A stretch of 64,000 nucleotides of DNA from JACOMY01 sp046233115 (lineage in GTDB: Bacteria; Pseudomonadota; Alphaproteobacteria; Kiloniellales; JACOMY01), in NCBI GenBank assembly GCA_046233115.1, contig JBJXHM010000009.1, forward strand, positions 186,001-250,000, in the 5' to 3' direction. Under the pieces are notes generated by a model. It was not told the DNA's origin and made no database searches. It worked only from the letters and a program-made list of their open reading frames with translations. A program made the translations under genes and the position numbers. Position 1 is the first letter of the stretch. Each line of letters opens with the position of its first letter. Below are positions 33,262 to 42,119 of the stretch, one piece after another.

Positions 33262-34401
33262 TTAGAAGCCCGCCTTAATTTCCTCGAAGGTCTCGTTCAT
33301 CTTCGATGTGAAGGCTTCCGGCAGCGGAATCTGGAACTTGCCGGCGGCCAGCACGTCTTCGGGATTGGTCGAGAGACCGAGCTCTGCCAGGCGCTCCGGC
33401 GAGACAGTCGCGAAAGACTTGATGTTGGAGTGGCCGTAGCCGTAGTCGTTGATCAGGAAATGCCCCGATTCGGTGCTGAGCAGCGAATCAATGATGTCGA
33501 GCGCCATGTCGACGTTCTTGGAATCCTTGTGCAGCATCATGCCGCAAACCCAGGTGAGTGCGCCTTCCTTGGGGTTGGCGAAGGCCACCGGGATACCCTG
33601 CTTCTTCAGCTCGACCGGCGAGCTGTTCCAGGTCATGGCCGCGACCAACTCGCCGGAAGCCAGCATCTGCTCCAGCGTGGTCATGTCGTCGGTGTACTCG
33701 CGGATCAGCGGGCGCTGCTCGCGCAGCAGGCCGGCCACCTTCTCGTAGTTGGCGTCGGTGGTCATCTCCGAGAAGGGGACGCCGCCGTAGATCGCGGTGC
33801 ACCACCAGGTGTCGCCGGCGGACGCGATGACGCCCAGGCGGCCCTCGTAGCGCGGATCCCAGAGCACGCTCCAGGACTCTTCCTTGCCTTCCCAATCGAC
33901 CATGTCGGTGCGGTAGGTGATCGAGGTCTGACCCCAGTCGAACGGCACGAAGAAGACCTTGCCGTCCTGGTTGGCGCCCTCGAGGTGGGTGAGCTGGGGA
34001 ATGACGTCCGGCCAGTTGGAGAGCTTGGCGGTGTCGATCGGCTGGAACAGGCCGGAGGAGACCCAGCGCGGGATCGAGGAGTTGCAGGGATGGGCGACGT
34101 CTGCGACGTAGCCGCCCAGCAGCTTGGTCAGTGCCTCTTCCGTGCCGCCGAAGGACGCAAATCCCGGAGGTCCACCATACTTCTGGATGTAGGGCGCAAA
34201 GAGTTCGGGAATGTCGTAGCCGCCCCAGGTGAAATAGGTGACGTCGGTGCTGGCCGCTTGAGCCAAGCGCGGACCCATGGGCACAGTCGCTATGCCAATG
34301 CCCGCTGCGCCGAGCAAGGCGGTGAACTGGCGTCGGGTGAGCTTGCCCTCAGCCAGCCTGTCCTTGATCATGTTCGCGCTGATCTCTGTTCGTTTCGTCA
34401 T
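33262..34401 (-). CDS. potD: polyamine ABC transporter substrate-binding protein
   Basis: A 379-residue periplasmic protein. The N-terminus carries a twin-arginine signal (KLTRRQFTALLGAAG at about residue 21), so it is probably exported folded by Tat. The body has SBP features: VTYFTWGGYDIPELF, CNSSIPRWVSSGLFQPIDT and WSVLWDPRYEGRLGV. The start is MTKRTEISANMIKD at 34401, preceded by GAGGA. It is the first gene of the operon with potBCA. The ligand is inferred from family and from aguA nearby. Confidence 0.9.
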   Translation of the reverse strand: MTKRTEISANMIKDRLAEGKLTRRQFTALLGAAGIGIATVPMGPRLAQAASTDVTYFTWGGYDIPELFAPYIQKYGGPPGFASFGGTEEALTKLLGGYVADVAHPCNSSIPRWVSSGLFQPIDTAKLSNWPDVIPQLTHLEGANQDGKVFFVPFDWGQTSITYRTDMVDWEGKEESWSVLWDPRYEGRLGVIASAGDTWWCTAIYGGVPFSEMTTDANYEKVAGLLREQRPLIREYTDDMTTLEQMLASGELVAAMTWNSSPVELKKQGIPVAFANPKEGALTWVCGMMLHKDSKNVDMALDIIDSLLSTESGHFLINDYGYGHSNIKSFATVSPERLAELGLSTNPEDVLAAGKFQIPLPEAFTSKMNETFEEIKAGF

Positions 34402-34489
34402 CTGCAGTCCTCGCTGTTCACCTTGTTGGTTGCAGTGCAACCCTTCCCTTGTCAGGTCCCATGCGTCACGCGGATCGGAGACCTTCAGG

Positions 34490-35398
34490 CTATCGGACCA
34501 AATTTGTTCGACCTTGCCAAGGTCTATAATGGACGATCGGCCAGTTGGACCTGGCGATGGTTGGTGCAGTGCACGGGAGCCGCGCCGCCAGTGCGGTCGG
34601 CGGACGGGAGACCCCCGCCGGTCGATCACGCTGTGCGACCGGGATCGCGCCGATCTCGCGCACCAGTTTCTCGGCGATGACCGTGGCGAAATCGACGTAG
34701 TCGGCGGCGGTCACCACGAAGGCGCTCTGGCCGCCGATCAGATTGTCGCGGAAGTAGTCGGCCAGCAGCGGCAGCTCGTTCAGGATCGCAAGGCCGTTGA
34801 TGGTGATGCCACGATCCAGCACCGCGCGTCGGGCGCTGCGCAGGGGCTGCCCGTCGTTGCTGAGGCCGTCGCCGGAGAGGTCGATCACCCGGCGCAGGCC
34901 CTGGTAGCCGTTGCTCTCCAGCTCCTGAAGCGCCTTGGCCAGAGCATCGCCCAGCGCGGTGTGACCGCCGGGGATCAGCCGCGGCATGGCGGCGAGCGCC
35001 TGCGAGAAGCGCTCGGCATCGGCGCCGTCGCGGATCACCTCCCAGCCCAGTGCGCGGTGCTGGTTTGCTTTGTCGCCCCACTGGATCACCGCGACGGCGA
35101 GGCCGCCGCCGATCGTCGCGATCGCCTCGCGCACCGGCCTGCTGGCGAAGGCCCTGGCCAGTCCTTGCGCCTGCAGCGCGTACTCGGCAGAATCGACGCT
35201 GGCCGATACGTCGATCAGCAAGATCAACTCCATCCCGACCGGCCGTCCCGCCTCCGCGTCGGCGCGCCCGGCAGCGGTGAGACCCGACAGCAGGAGCGAA
35301 AGGAGTAGCAGCGTGCCAATAGCTGCGCCCCGTCCCAGGAAGCGAAGCGGCCCCCCGTGGATCACGAGGGGCATCAATCCGGGCATCGATCCGGGCAT
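34490..35398 (-). CDS. DUF1194 (von Willebrand A-like) secreted protein
   Basis: About 302 residues. After a hydrophobic signal or anchor (AAIGTLLLLSLLLSGLTAAG) the protein is a VWA-like domain of the DUF1194 family: MELILLIDVSASVDSAEY contains the MIDAS-type D-x-S-x-S, and RRVIDLSGDGLSNDG supplies the second conserved block. This family is common in Rhizobiales and Rhodobacterales; its function is not established, though VWA domains bind metal-dependent protein partners. Several in-frame Met codons (35398, 35386, 35374) leave the start uncertain, and the frame is open further upstream. Confidence 0.8.
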   Translation of the reverse strand: MPGSMPGLMPLVIHGGPLRFLGRGAAIGTLLLLSLLLSGLTAAGRADAEAGRPVGMELILLIDVSASVDSAEYALQAQGLARAFASRPVREAIATIGGGLAVAVIQWGDKANQHRALGWEVIRDGADAERFSQALAAMPRLIPGGHTALGDALAKALQELESNGYQGLRRVIDLSGDGLSNDGQPLRSARRAVLDRGITINGLAILNELPLLADYFRDNLIGGQSAFVVTAADYVDFATVIAEKLVREIGAIPVAQRDRPAGVSRPPTALAARLPCTAPTIARSNWPIVHYRPWQGRTNLVR

Positions 35399-35467
35399 CA
35401 CCGGCGGCCTCGGCTGCACCCAACAGCGCAGCTCGGCCGGGCTGAGGCCTGGTGGAGGGCGGATCTG

Positions 35468-35644
35468 ATGGCCAGGCGGGTCATACTCCTCCTGTCCTTG
35501 GTCTCGGTGCTCGCGGCGCTCGCCATCGCTGTGCTGGCCTTCGTCATCTGGCGCCAGGCCGACGATCCGGCGGCGAGTGTCCCTTGCGATAGCTGCGACA
35601 TCCGCCACCAACGGCTGACTCTGGAGCCGATCAAGAAGCAATGA
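35468..35644 (+). CDS. small membrane protein, unknown
   Basis: A 58-residue open frame starting MARRVILLLSLVSVLAALAI after GGAGG at good spacing. It has a single TM helix (residues about 5-27), then WRQADDPAA and a C-x-x-C pair (VPCDSC), ending PIKKQ. It is divergent from the DUF1194 gene and 76 bp before rfbB. The cysteine pair could bind metal or be redox-active. I do not recognise a family; reality rests on the ribosome site and membrane-protein-like composition. Confidence 0.45.
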   Translation: MARRVILLLSLVSVLAALAIAVLAFVIWRQADDPAASVPCDSCDIRHQRLTLEPIKKQ

Positions 35645-35720
35645 TGCGGCCAAGTACGCGGCTGTCAATGCGCCGCGGGTCGGCCAGCCGGGCGCGGCAG
35701 TCGGATCGGGAAGGAGCTGG

Positions 35721-36767
35721 ATGAAACTGATCGTGACAGGTGGGAGTGGGTTCATCGGCTCGGCGGTGGTGCGCCAGGCCATCGGACGCGGCTTCCAGGT
35801 GATCAATGTCGACAAGCTCACCTATGCGGCCAATCCGGCGAACCTGGCAGACGTGAGCAAGCTGGATGCCTACAGCTTCGTCAAGCACGACATCTGCGAT
35901 CGCTATGCTATGGATGTCGTCTTCACCGAGCACCAGCCCGACGCGATCATGCATCTGGCGGCGGAGAGCCACGTGGACCGCTCGATCGACGGACCGGCGG
36001 CCTTCATCGAGACCAACATCATCGGCACCTATACGCTGCTGGAAGCGGCCAGGGCCTACTGGTCCACCCTGTCCGCTGCGCGTCAGGCCGCCTTCCGCTT
36101 CCATCACGTCTCCACCGACGAGGTTTTCGGCTCGCTCGGGCTGGAGGGTTTCTTCACCGAGGAGACGGCCTATGAGCCGCACAGCCCCTATTCCTCCTCG
36201 AAGGCCTCTTCCGATCATCTGGTCTGGGCCTGGCACGAGACCTATGGCCTGCCGGTGGTGATGACCATGTGCTCCAACAACTACGGGCCCTATCAGTTCC
36301 CCGAGAAGCTGATCCCGGTGGTGATCCTGAGCGCGCTCTACGACTGGCCGATCCCGGTCTACGGCAAGGGCGAGAACATCCGCGACTGGATCTACGTCGA
36401 GGATCACGCCCGAGGCCTTCTTGACGTGCTCGAGCGTGCGGAAGACGGCGCCGCCTACAACATCGGTTCGACCACGGTGAAGCGGAACATCGAGGTCGTG
36501 CGCGCGATCTGTGCGGTACTCGATCAGCGTTTCCCGGAGAAGGCGCCGCACGACCGGCTGATCACCTTCGTGCAGGACCGGCCCGGCCATGACTTCCGCT
36601 ATGCGATCGATTCCTCGAAGATGGCCAAGGACCTCGGTTGGCGGCCCTCCTGTACCTTCGAGGAGGGACTGGCGCTCACTGTCGACTGGTACCTCGCCAA
36701 CGAGGCCTGGTGGCGCCCGCTGCTGGACCGCAGCGGCGTCAGCGCCCGTCTGGGCCTTCGCCGCTAG
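35721..36767 (+). CDS. rfbB: dTDP-glucose 4,6-dehydratase
   Basis: A 348-residue extended SDR that converts dTDP-glucose to dTDP-4-keto-6-deoxyglucose, the branch point to dTDP-rhamnose and other deoxysugars. Motifs: NAD-binding GGSGFIGSAVVRQ, MHLAAESHVDRSIDGPAAFI, catalytic YSSSKASSDH (Y-x3-K), and NNYGPYQFPEKLIPV. The N-terminus MKLIVTGGSG is typical. It is isolated from other rhamnose genes (rfbA, C, D are absent here). Its last 29 bp overlap the convergent tctA end. Confidence 0.93.
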   Translation: MKLIVTGGSGFIGSAVVRQAIGRGFQVINVDKLTYAANPANLADVSKLDAYSFVKHDICDRYAMDVVFTEHQPDAIMHLAAESHVDRSIDGPAAFIETNIIGTYTLLEAARAYWSTLSAARQAAFRFHHVSTDEVFGSLGLEGFFTEETAYEPHSPYSSSKASSDHLVWAWHETYGLPVVMTMCSNNYGPYQFPEKLIPVVILSALYDWPIPVYGKGENIRDWIYVEDHARGLLDVLERAEDGAAYNIGSTTVKRNIEVVRAICAVLDQRFPEKAPHDRLITFVQDRPGHDFRYAIDSSKMAKDLGWRPSCTFEEGLALTVDWYLANEAWWRPLLDRSGVSARLGLRR

Positions 36768-38373
36768 GGTTTGTCGAGTTTGCACGGCACCGTCCGGATC
36801 GGGTGCCGCGTGACAGGGCGACTACGATGGCGATGGCGCCGAGAGTGAGCAGGGCGGCGAGGGGGCTCGAGACCAGGAAGAAGGGGTCGCCGCCCGTCGC
36901 GGCGAAGGCTTGGCGCGCGCTGCTTTCCAGGTTTCCGGCCAGCACGAAGGCGATGACGAACGGCAGGACCGAAATTTCCAGCCGTCGAAAGAGATAGCCG
37001 AGGAGGCCGAAGCCCAAGGTCATGCAGACCGCACTGAGCCGCGGCTCCTGCAGGTAGACCGCGGTCAGGCTGACCAGAAGGACCGCCGGCAGCAGCAGCG
37101 GCCTGGGGACGCGCGCCGTCACCGCCATGGCCCGCATCGCCGCCCCACCCAGCAGCCAGTTCAGCAGGTTGGCCAGCGCCATCGCGCCGAACAGGCCGAA
37201 GGCGAGGACCAGTTCGGGGTTGGTGCCGCTGGCAGGCAGCCGGAAGATCGAGGGACCTGGGTTGAGCCCGCCGATGCTGTCCATGGCCAACAGCAGGAAG
37301 ACGGCGGCGGCGTTGCCGGGAATTCCGAGTGACAGGAGCGGGATCATGTTGGCGCCCGAGACGGCCGAGTTCGCGGCCTCGGTCGCTGCCACGCCGGCCT
37401 CGGCGCCCTCGCCGAAGGCGGGACCGGGCCGCTTCAGCCGGACATGCAGGCGCTGCCCCGAGGCGTAACCCAGGGTCGCTGCCATGGTGGAGCCGATGCC
37501 CGGCAGCGCGCCGATCACCGTACCGATCGCCGCTGAGTTGAGGACGAAGGGCAGCAGGCGCCTTCGCGCCGACCAGCTCAGCCGCTCGTCGCCGACGGGT
37601 GGGGCCGCCTGCCGGCTGTCCCGCTTGCCGCGATTCTGGCGCAGATCTTCCAGAGCGACGAAGATCTCACCGAGGATGAGCACGCCCAGAATCACGCTGA
37701 CGGCTGGAAAGCCGTCGGCCAGGGCATGACTGCCTACGGTGAGGCGAGGCGTAAAGGACTCGCCCGTACCGACGCAGGCGACGAGCAAGCCAAGGCTCAA
37801 GGAGAGCAGGCCTTTGGCAATGCTGGGGCCGACCACCGCGGCCACGAAGGCGAGGGAAAGCAGGATCAGGGCGGTCTTTTCCGGCAGGTCGAGCAGGCTC
37901 TCGACCAGCACGGCCAGGAAAGGGGCAAAGCAAAAAAGCGCCAGATCCGAGAGGCTGTCGCCGCTGACCGAGGCGAAGTGGGCTATGCGCAGCGCACGGC
38001 CGCCCTTGCCTGCGCGGCAGAGCGGATAGCCGTCGCGGGTGGTGAGCAGCGCGTCCGGCGTGCCGGGCGTGTTGAAGAGGATGGCCGGCACCGCGCCGCC
38101 TAGGGTCGCCCCTTTCATGAGACCGATCAGGAAGCCAAGAACCGGCAGGAGCGCGTCGGCCCGGTAGCCGAAGATGGAGATGAGGATCGGCAGCGCCACG
38201 GCCATGGCGGTCGGACCGGCAAGCCCCGGCGTGGCGCCGACCAGGATTCCGACGAAGAGGCCGCCGACGACCATCAGGGGAGCGGCCGGCAGTGCCATGC
38301 CGGCCACCGTGAACGCAGCAGGCCCATCGAACAGGGCCGCGAGACCGAGCCAAAGATGGTGCAGCAGGTCCAC
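36739..38373 (-). CDS. tctA: tripartite tricarboxylate transporter, large permease TctA
   Basis: A 544-residue membrane protein of about 11-12 TM segments. Family marks: GILVGATPGLAGPTAMAVALP, LFNTPGTPDALLTTRDGYPL, and the repeat-half motif IGALPGIGSTMAATLGYASG. It starts with GTG overlapping the TAG of tctB. Together with tctB and tctC it forms a secondary, binding-protein-dependent importer for citrate-like or other carboxylates. The C-terminal tail overlaps rfbB. Confidence 0.92.
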   Translation of the reverse strand: MDLLHHLWLGLAALFDGPAAFTVAGMALPAAPLMVVGGLFVGILVGATPGLAGPTAMAVALPILISIFGYRADALLPVLGFLIGLMKGATLGGAVPAILFNTPGTPDALLTTRDGYPLCRAGKGGRALRIAHFASVSGDSLSDLALFCFAPFLAVLVESLLDLPEKTALILLSLAFVAAVVGPSIAKGLLSLSLGLLVACVGTGESFTPRLTVGSHALADGFPAVSVILGVLILGEIFVALEDLRQNRGKRDSRQAAPPVGDERLSWSARRRLLPFVLNSAAIGTVIGALPGIGSTMAATLGYASGQRLHVRLKRPGPAFGEGAEAGVAATEAANSAVSGANMIPLLSLGIPGNAAAVFLLLAMDSIGGLNPGPSIFRLPASGTNPELVLAFGLFGAMALANLLNWLLGGAAMRAMAVTARVPRPLLLPAVLLVSLTAVYLQEPRLSAVCMTLGFGLLGYLFRRLEISVLPFVIAFVLAGNLESSARQAFAATGGDPFFLVSSPLAALLTLGAIAIVVALSRGTRSGRCRANSTNPSGEGPDGR

Positions 38374-38903
38374 TAGAGATCACCGTTCGGTGGCAGCAGC
38401 AGATCGTCGAAGGAGAGATCGATCAGGAGCGCGAGAGACAGCGGTACGAGCAGAGCGAAGAGGAACTGCCTAGGAGTGAGCCGGCCCTCGACCAGACCGA
38501 TCGAACCGGCGATCAGGAGCAGGCCACCCGCGACAAAGCCGAGGTAGGTCCAAGGCGGGCTGGCGCGCAACGCCCGGTAGGGCCCCTGGTCCAGCAGCCA
38601 GGCCAGTGCCGGGCCGGTCCAGACCATGAGCGCCAGGGCCGCCGCCAGCAGCCCGACCAGGAGCAGGATCCATTTCAGATTGGCGAGGCGGAGCCGGGCG
38701 CCGTCGCTCGGCTTCACCAGCAGCCACCCACCGGAGACCAGCAGCAGGACGCCGGCGATGCCGGGAGCCAGGCCGTCGCCGATCTGGCTTCGCCCGCGTA
38801 GCTGCTCGATCAGCACGCCGCTGCTGTCGAGCGGTATCCAGAGAGAGAGCAGCAGGCCGGCGAACAGGAGGACGACGATCGCCAGGATGCGGTCTTGCGA
38901 CAT
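38373..38903 (-). CDS. tctB: tripartite tricarboxylate transporter, small permease TctB
   Basis: A 176-residue protein with four predicted TM helices (ILAIVVLLFAGLLLSLW, PGIAGVLLLVSGGWLLV, LLVGLLAAALALMVW, FVAGGLLLIAGSIGLVE with a terminal FALLVPLSLALLIDL). Topology and position between tctC and tctA identify it as TctB; the sequence of this family is poorly conserved. Confidence 0.85.
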   Translation of the reverse strand: MSQDRILAIVVLLFAGLLLSLWIPLDSSGVLIEQLRGRSQIGDGLAPGIAGVLLLVSGGWLLVKPSDGARLRLANLKWILLLVGLLAAALALMVWTGPALAWLLDQGPYRALRASPPWTYLGFVAGGLLLIAGSIGLVEGRLTPRQFLFALLVPLSLALLIDLSFDDLLLPPNGDL

Positions 38904-38946
38904 GCTGGGGCCTCCCTTGCGGCGAACCCGGGCCGAGGCCGAGGTG

Positions 38947-39891
38947 CTACTGGGAGACGGCCTGGAGCAGGGCCTGGGCCTCTGTCGCCTGCTCCTTCAG
39001 CAGGGTCTCCAGTGCCTTGCCGCTGATCACCACCGGCCCACCGAAGGCCTTGCGGACGAAGCCGTTGGCCTTGCTCGTCTGATCCTCCACGACCGCGATG
39101 ATCGCGCTGGTCAGGGCCTCGCGGGCCTCGGCGGGGAGGCCGGCCGGGGCGATGACCATGAAGTAGTCCTCTCCGGTGAAGGCGATGCCCAGATCGCTCA
39201 TCGTCGGTGCGTCCGGCGAGACGGCCAAGGGGTGGTCGAGACCCGACGCGAGAGTCACCATGTCGCCCGCCAGCACGGCTCTGTTCTGGATGCCGGCCCC
39301 CCAGCCGACGTCGATGTCGCCGGCGTTCAGGGCGTTCATGACCGCCTTGCCGCCACCCAGGGTGACAATGTTGAAATCCAGTCCCTCGTGCTGTCCCATG
39401 AAATAGGCGAGATCGGCATAGCGCGGCGACATCGCGCCGAAGCGAATGGTCTCTCCGGCACGGGCGGCAGCGGCCATGTCCTCCCAGCTCTTCCAGCCCT
39501 TGGAGGTGAGGGCCACGACGCCCACGGCGAGGGCGGCCGTGGTGGTCAATGGGGTGAAGTCGGCTTGCGTGTAGCCGGGATCGCCGGCCGCAATCATGTT
39601 GTAGGTCAGGGCCTCACCGACCAGGAAGCCGATCGCGGTGCCGTCCGACGGCTCGTCCTTGAGGGCGGCTGCCAGGACGGCGCCCCCCTTGCCGGTACGC
39701 TGTTCGGGGATGATCTGCCAGCCGTGGCGTTCTTCCAGAGCCTCGGCAATCAGGCGCGCCTGGGTGTCGACGCCGCCGCCGGCCGTGGCCGCTATCATCA
39801 TGGTGATCGGGCCGGAGGGCTGCCAGTCGGCGCGAACGCTGTGGGGGCCTAAGGCGGCTGCGAAAGCCAAGAGCAGTAGACGGAGTCGCAT
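38947..39891 (-). CDS. tctC: tripartite tricarboxylate transporter binding protein TctC (Bug family)
   Basis: A 314-residue periplasmic protein with a signal peptide (LLLLAFAAALGPHSVRA). Bug-family features include GPITMMIAATAGGGVDTQAR at the mature N-terminus and RTGKGGAVLAAALKDEPSDG. It begins at 39891 after a perfect AGGAGGAG ribosome site. It is divergent from a MarR-type regulator with paired operator-like sequences between them, suggesting ligand-responsive control. Confidence 0.92.
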   Translation of the reverse strand: MRLRLLLLAFAAALGPHSVRADWQPSGPITMMIAATAGGGVDTQARLIAEALEERHGWQIIPEQRTGKGGAVLAAALKDEPSDGTAIGFLVGEALTYNMIAAGDPGYTQADFTPLTTTAALAVGVVALTSKGWKSWEDMAAAARAGETIRFGAMSPRYADLAYFMGQHEGLDFNIVTLGGGKAVMNALNAGDIDVGWGAGIQNRAVLAGDMVTLASGLDHPLAVSPDAPTMSDLGIAFTGEDYFMVIAPAGLPAEAREALTSAIIAVVEDQTSKANGFVRKAFGGPVVISGKALETLLKEQATEAQALLQAVSQ

Positions 39892-40004
39892 TCTCTCCTC
39901 CTGTCCTCGATGCCGAACCGGATCGAGTCTTTCGGTCACGGGTGCCCGCTATCGGCCCGGACCACGGAATGCTCCTCCTTCAGGCTTGAGTGTGGATTGA
40001 TTAT

Positions 40005-40031
40005 TTGATAAGTCAAGAATTGATTGGTCAA
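40005..40031. promoter_or_regulatory. paired TTGA-N4-TCAA operator-like sites between tctC and marR
   Basis: Two sites, TTGATAAGTCAA (40005-40016) and TTGATTGGTCAA (40020-40031), share TTGA-N4-TCAA and are 15 bp apart centre to centre in an AT-rich divergent intergenic region. The second ends 13 bp before the marR ATG. This arrangement is what a dimeric MarR protein that represses itself and tctCBA would use. Confidence 0.6.
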
Positions 40032-40044
40032 TAAATGAGTGTCG

Positions 40045-40506
40045 ATGAGCCAGGACGCACAACCTCCCAATCGCGACGTCAGGAGTTTCCTGACCTACAG
40101 GATCGTGCGCTTGCATCAGGCGATGAATGCGCAGGCCGTGGCGATCCTCCAGTCCAAGTGCGATCTGACTCAGGGGCAGTGGCGTGTGATCGCCACGATC
40201 GGTTCCGGAATGGCGGCGGCTGCTCGCGACATCGCGATCATGACCAACATGGATCCGGCGATGATCAGCCGAACCCTGCGCAGTTTGGAGGCGCAGGGGC
40301 TGGTCACGACTCACCGGCCGGATCAGGATCGCCGGGTGCTCAACGCCGAGCTGACCGATGCCGGCCGCGAGATCTACGAAAAGGTGCTGCCGGGGATGCA
40401 GGCAAGGCAGGAGCGACTGCTGTCGGCTCTCAGCCCCGACGAACGCGCCGTCATCTTCCAGATCATCGAAAAGCTACAGCGCGCAGCCGAGAAACGAGAT
40501 TTCTGA
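40045..40506 (+). CDS. MarR-family transcriptional regulator
   Basis: A 153-residue winged-helix protein. The core reads LTQGQWRVIATIGSG, ARDIAIMTNMDPAMISRTLR (recognition helix), LEAQGLVTTHRPDQDRRVLN (wing with D-x-D/R-R) and LTDAGREIYEKV, the full MarR pattern. The ATG at 40045 was chosen; a GTG two codons upstream is possible. It is divergent from tctC and also just upstream of, and convergent with, the emrB end, so tctCBA is the likelier target. Confidence 0.92.
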   Translation: MSQDAQPPNRDVRSFLTYRIVRLHQAMNAQAVAILQSKCDLTQGQWRVIATIGSGMAAAARDIAIMTNMDPAMISRTLRSLEAQGLVTTHRPDQDRRVLNAELTDAGREIYEKVLPGMQARQERLLSALSPDERAVIFQIIEKLQRAAEKRDF

Positions 40507-40526
40507 GGCGGCCGCGCTTGGCGTCC

Positions 40527-42095
40527 TTAGGACTGGGCCGGACGCATGAAGAGAACCAGGATCGCCGCCAGCAGCAACAGGAGGCCCAGCACCGCGAAGG
40601 TATCGGAGTAGGCCATGATGCTCGCCTGCTGCTTCACCAGGTTGCCCAGCAGCACCTCGGCCTGGTGATAGGCCTGCTGGGTGCCGCCGCCGCCGTGGGC
40701 CATGAAGTAGGACTGGCGCTGCTGCATGAAGTTCTGCACCGGAATGTCGTAGGAGGTCACCGACTGGCCGATGATGTTCGAGTGGAACTGCTCGCGCTTG
40801 GAGATGATGGTGGCCAGTGCCGAGGTCCCGACCGCGCCGCCCAATGAGCGCATCATGTTGATAATGCCCGAGGCCGAGGCCGAATCCTGCCGTGAGAGCC
40901 CGATCATCGTGATCGCCGTCAGCGGGGTCAGAACGACTGCCTGGCCGACCGCCCGGATGATGTTGGTGGTCATGAACTGGTCGCCGCTGTCGTTGAAGCT
41001 GAGGTGCGCGTTCATCAAGCAGCTGAGGCAGAAGATGGCGAGGCCGATGATGCAGAGCAGCCGGGGGCCGATGAGCTGCATCAGTTTCGGCACCAGCGGG
41101 ATGATCAGCAGCTGCGGCAGCCCGACCCATGCCAGCACCAGCCCGACCTGCTCAGCGTTGTAGCCCTGCACCACGTCGAGATACATCGGCAGCACGTAGA
41201 CCGAGCCGTAGAGCGCGACGCCCAGCAGGATGACGGCCAGGGTGCCTAGCGTGAAGTTGCGGTACTTCAGCAGCAGACGCAGTTCGACCGCGGGCTTGGT
41301 GACCTTGAACTCGATGATGACGAAGGCGGTGAGCAAGACGAAGGCCGCCAGCGAGAGGCGGACAATGAAGGGAGAGCCAAACCAGTCGTCCTTCTCGCCC
41401 TCGTCGAGCACGGTTTGCAGGCAGGCCAGCCCGATCGCCATGGTGGCGATCCCCCACCAGTCGCCCTCCTTGAGCAGCTCCAGGCGTAGCGGCTCGCGCT
41501 CCAGGGTCGGAATGAGCAGCGCCAGCATCAGCGCACCGGGCACAAGGTTGACCAAGAAGATGTAGGGCCAGCCGTAGTGCTCGGTCAGATAGCCGCCGAT
41601 GGTCGGGCCTAGCGACGGCCCCAGGGTCGCGGTCAGTGCGAAGGTTGCTATGCCGACCGGCTGCTGGTGCACCGGCAGCTTGGTCAGCACGATGGTGAAG
41701 GCCATGGGGATCATGACGCCGCCGAAGAAGCCCTGACAGGCGCGCATCACGATCATCTGCGTCAGGCTGCTGGCCAGCGCGCAGCCGATGGAGAAGGCCA
41801 GGAAGAGGGTCGTGCAGCCGAGCAGCAGCCGACGGAAGCCGAAGACCTTCGAGAGATAGGCGGTCAGCGGAATCATGATGATCTCGCCAATCAGGTAGGA
41901 AGTCGAGATCCAGGTACCGTTGTCGGCGCCGGTGCTGATGCCGCCCTCAATGTTGGGCAGCGAGGAGTTGGTGACCTGGATGTCCAGCACCGCCATCAGT
42001 GCACCCAGCATGCAGCCGAATACGGCGACCCAGGTGGTGACGGAGGCGTTCTCCTCTGCCGGCGGGCTGGCGGCGACCGACTGCTGTGCGCTCAT
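40527..42095 (-). CDS. emrB: DHA2-family MFS multidrug efflux permease (EmrB type)
   Basis: A 522-residue, 14-TM drug:H+ antiporter. Marks are FMAVLDIQVTNSSLPNIEGG-like TM1 (here ALMAVLDIQVTNSSLPN), the motif-A region SKVFGFRRLLLGCT, RACQGFFGGVMIPMAF in TM4, and motif-C-like ALTATLGPSLGPTIGGYL in TM5. It is encoded 24 bp after the EmrA-like adaptor on the same strand, forming with it (and an outer-membrane channel elsewhere) a tripartite efflux pump. Confidence 0.93.
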   Translation of the reverse strand: MSAQQSVAASPPAEENASVTTWVAVFGCMLGALMAVLDIQVTNSSLPNIEGGISTGADNGTWISTSYLIGEIIMIPLTAYLSKVFGFRRLLLGCTTLFLAFSIGCALASSLTQMIVMRACQGFFGGVMIPMAFTIVLTKLPVHQQPVGIATFALTATLGPSLGPTIGGYLTEHYGWPYIFLVNLVPGALMLALLIPTLEREPLRLELLKEGDWWGIATMAIGLACLQTVLDEGEKDDWFGSPFIVRLSLAAFVLLTAFVIIEFKVTKPAVELRLLLKYRNFTLGTLAVILLGVALYGSVYVLPMYLDVVQGYNAEQVGLVLAWVGLPQLLIIPLVPKLMQLIGPRLLCIIGLAIFCLSCLMNAHLSFNDSGDQFMTTNIIRAVGQAVVLTPLTAITMIGLSRQDSASASGIINMMRSLGGAVGTSALATIISKREQFHSNIIGQSVTSYDIPVQNFMQQRQSYFMAHGGGGTQQAYHQAEVLLGNLVKQQASIMAYSDTFAVLGLLLLLAAILVLFMRPAQS

Positions 42096-42119
42096 GGATC
42101 GGGCTCCTCCTGGCGGCCA

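Noticed and set aside
34490..35821. Longer (443-residue) start for the DUF1194 protein
   Set aside because: The extra N-terminal part overlaps the divergent small gene and lacks any similarity to the family; the signal-like segment follows the Met cluster at 35374-35398.
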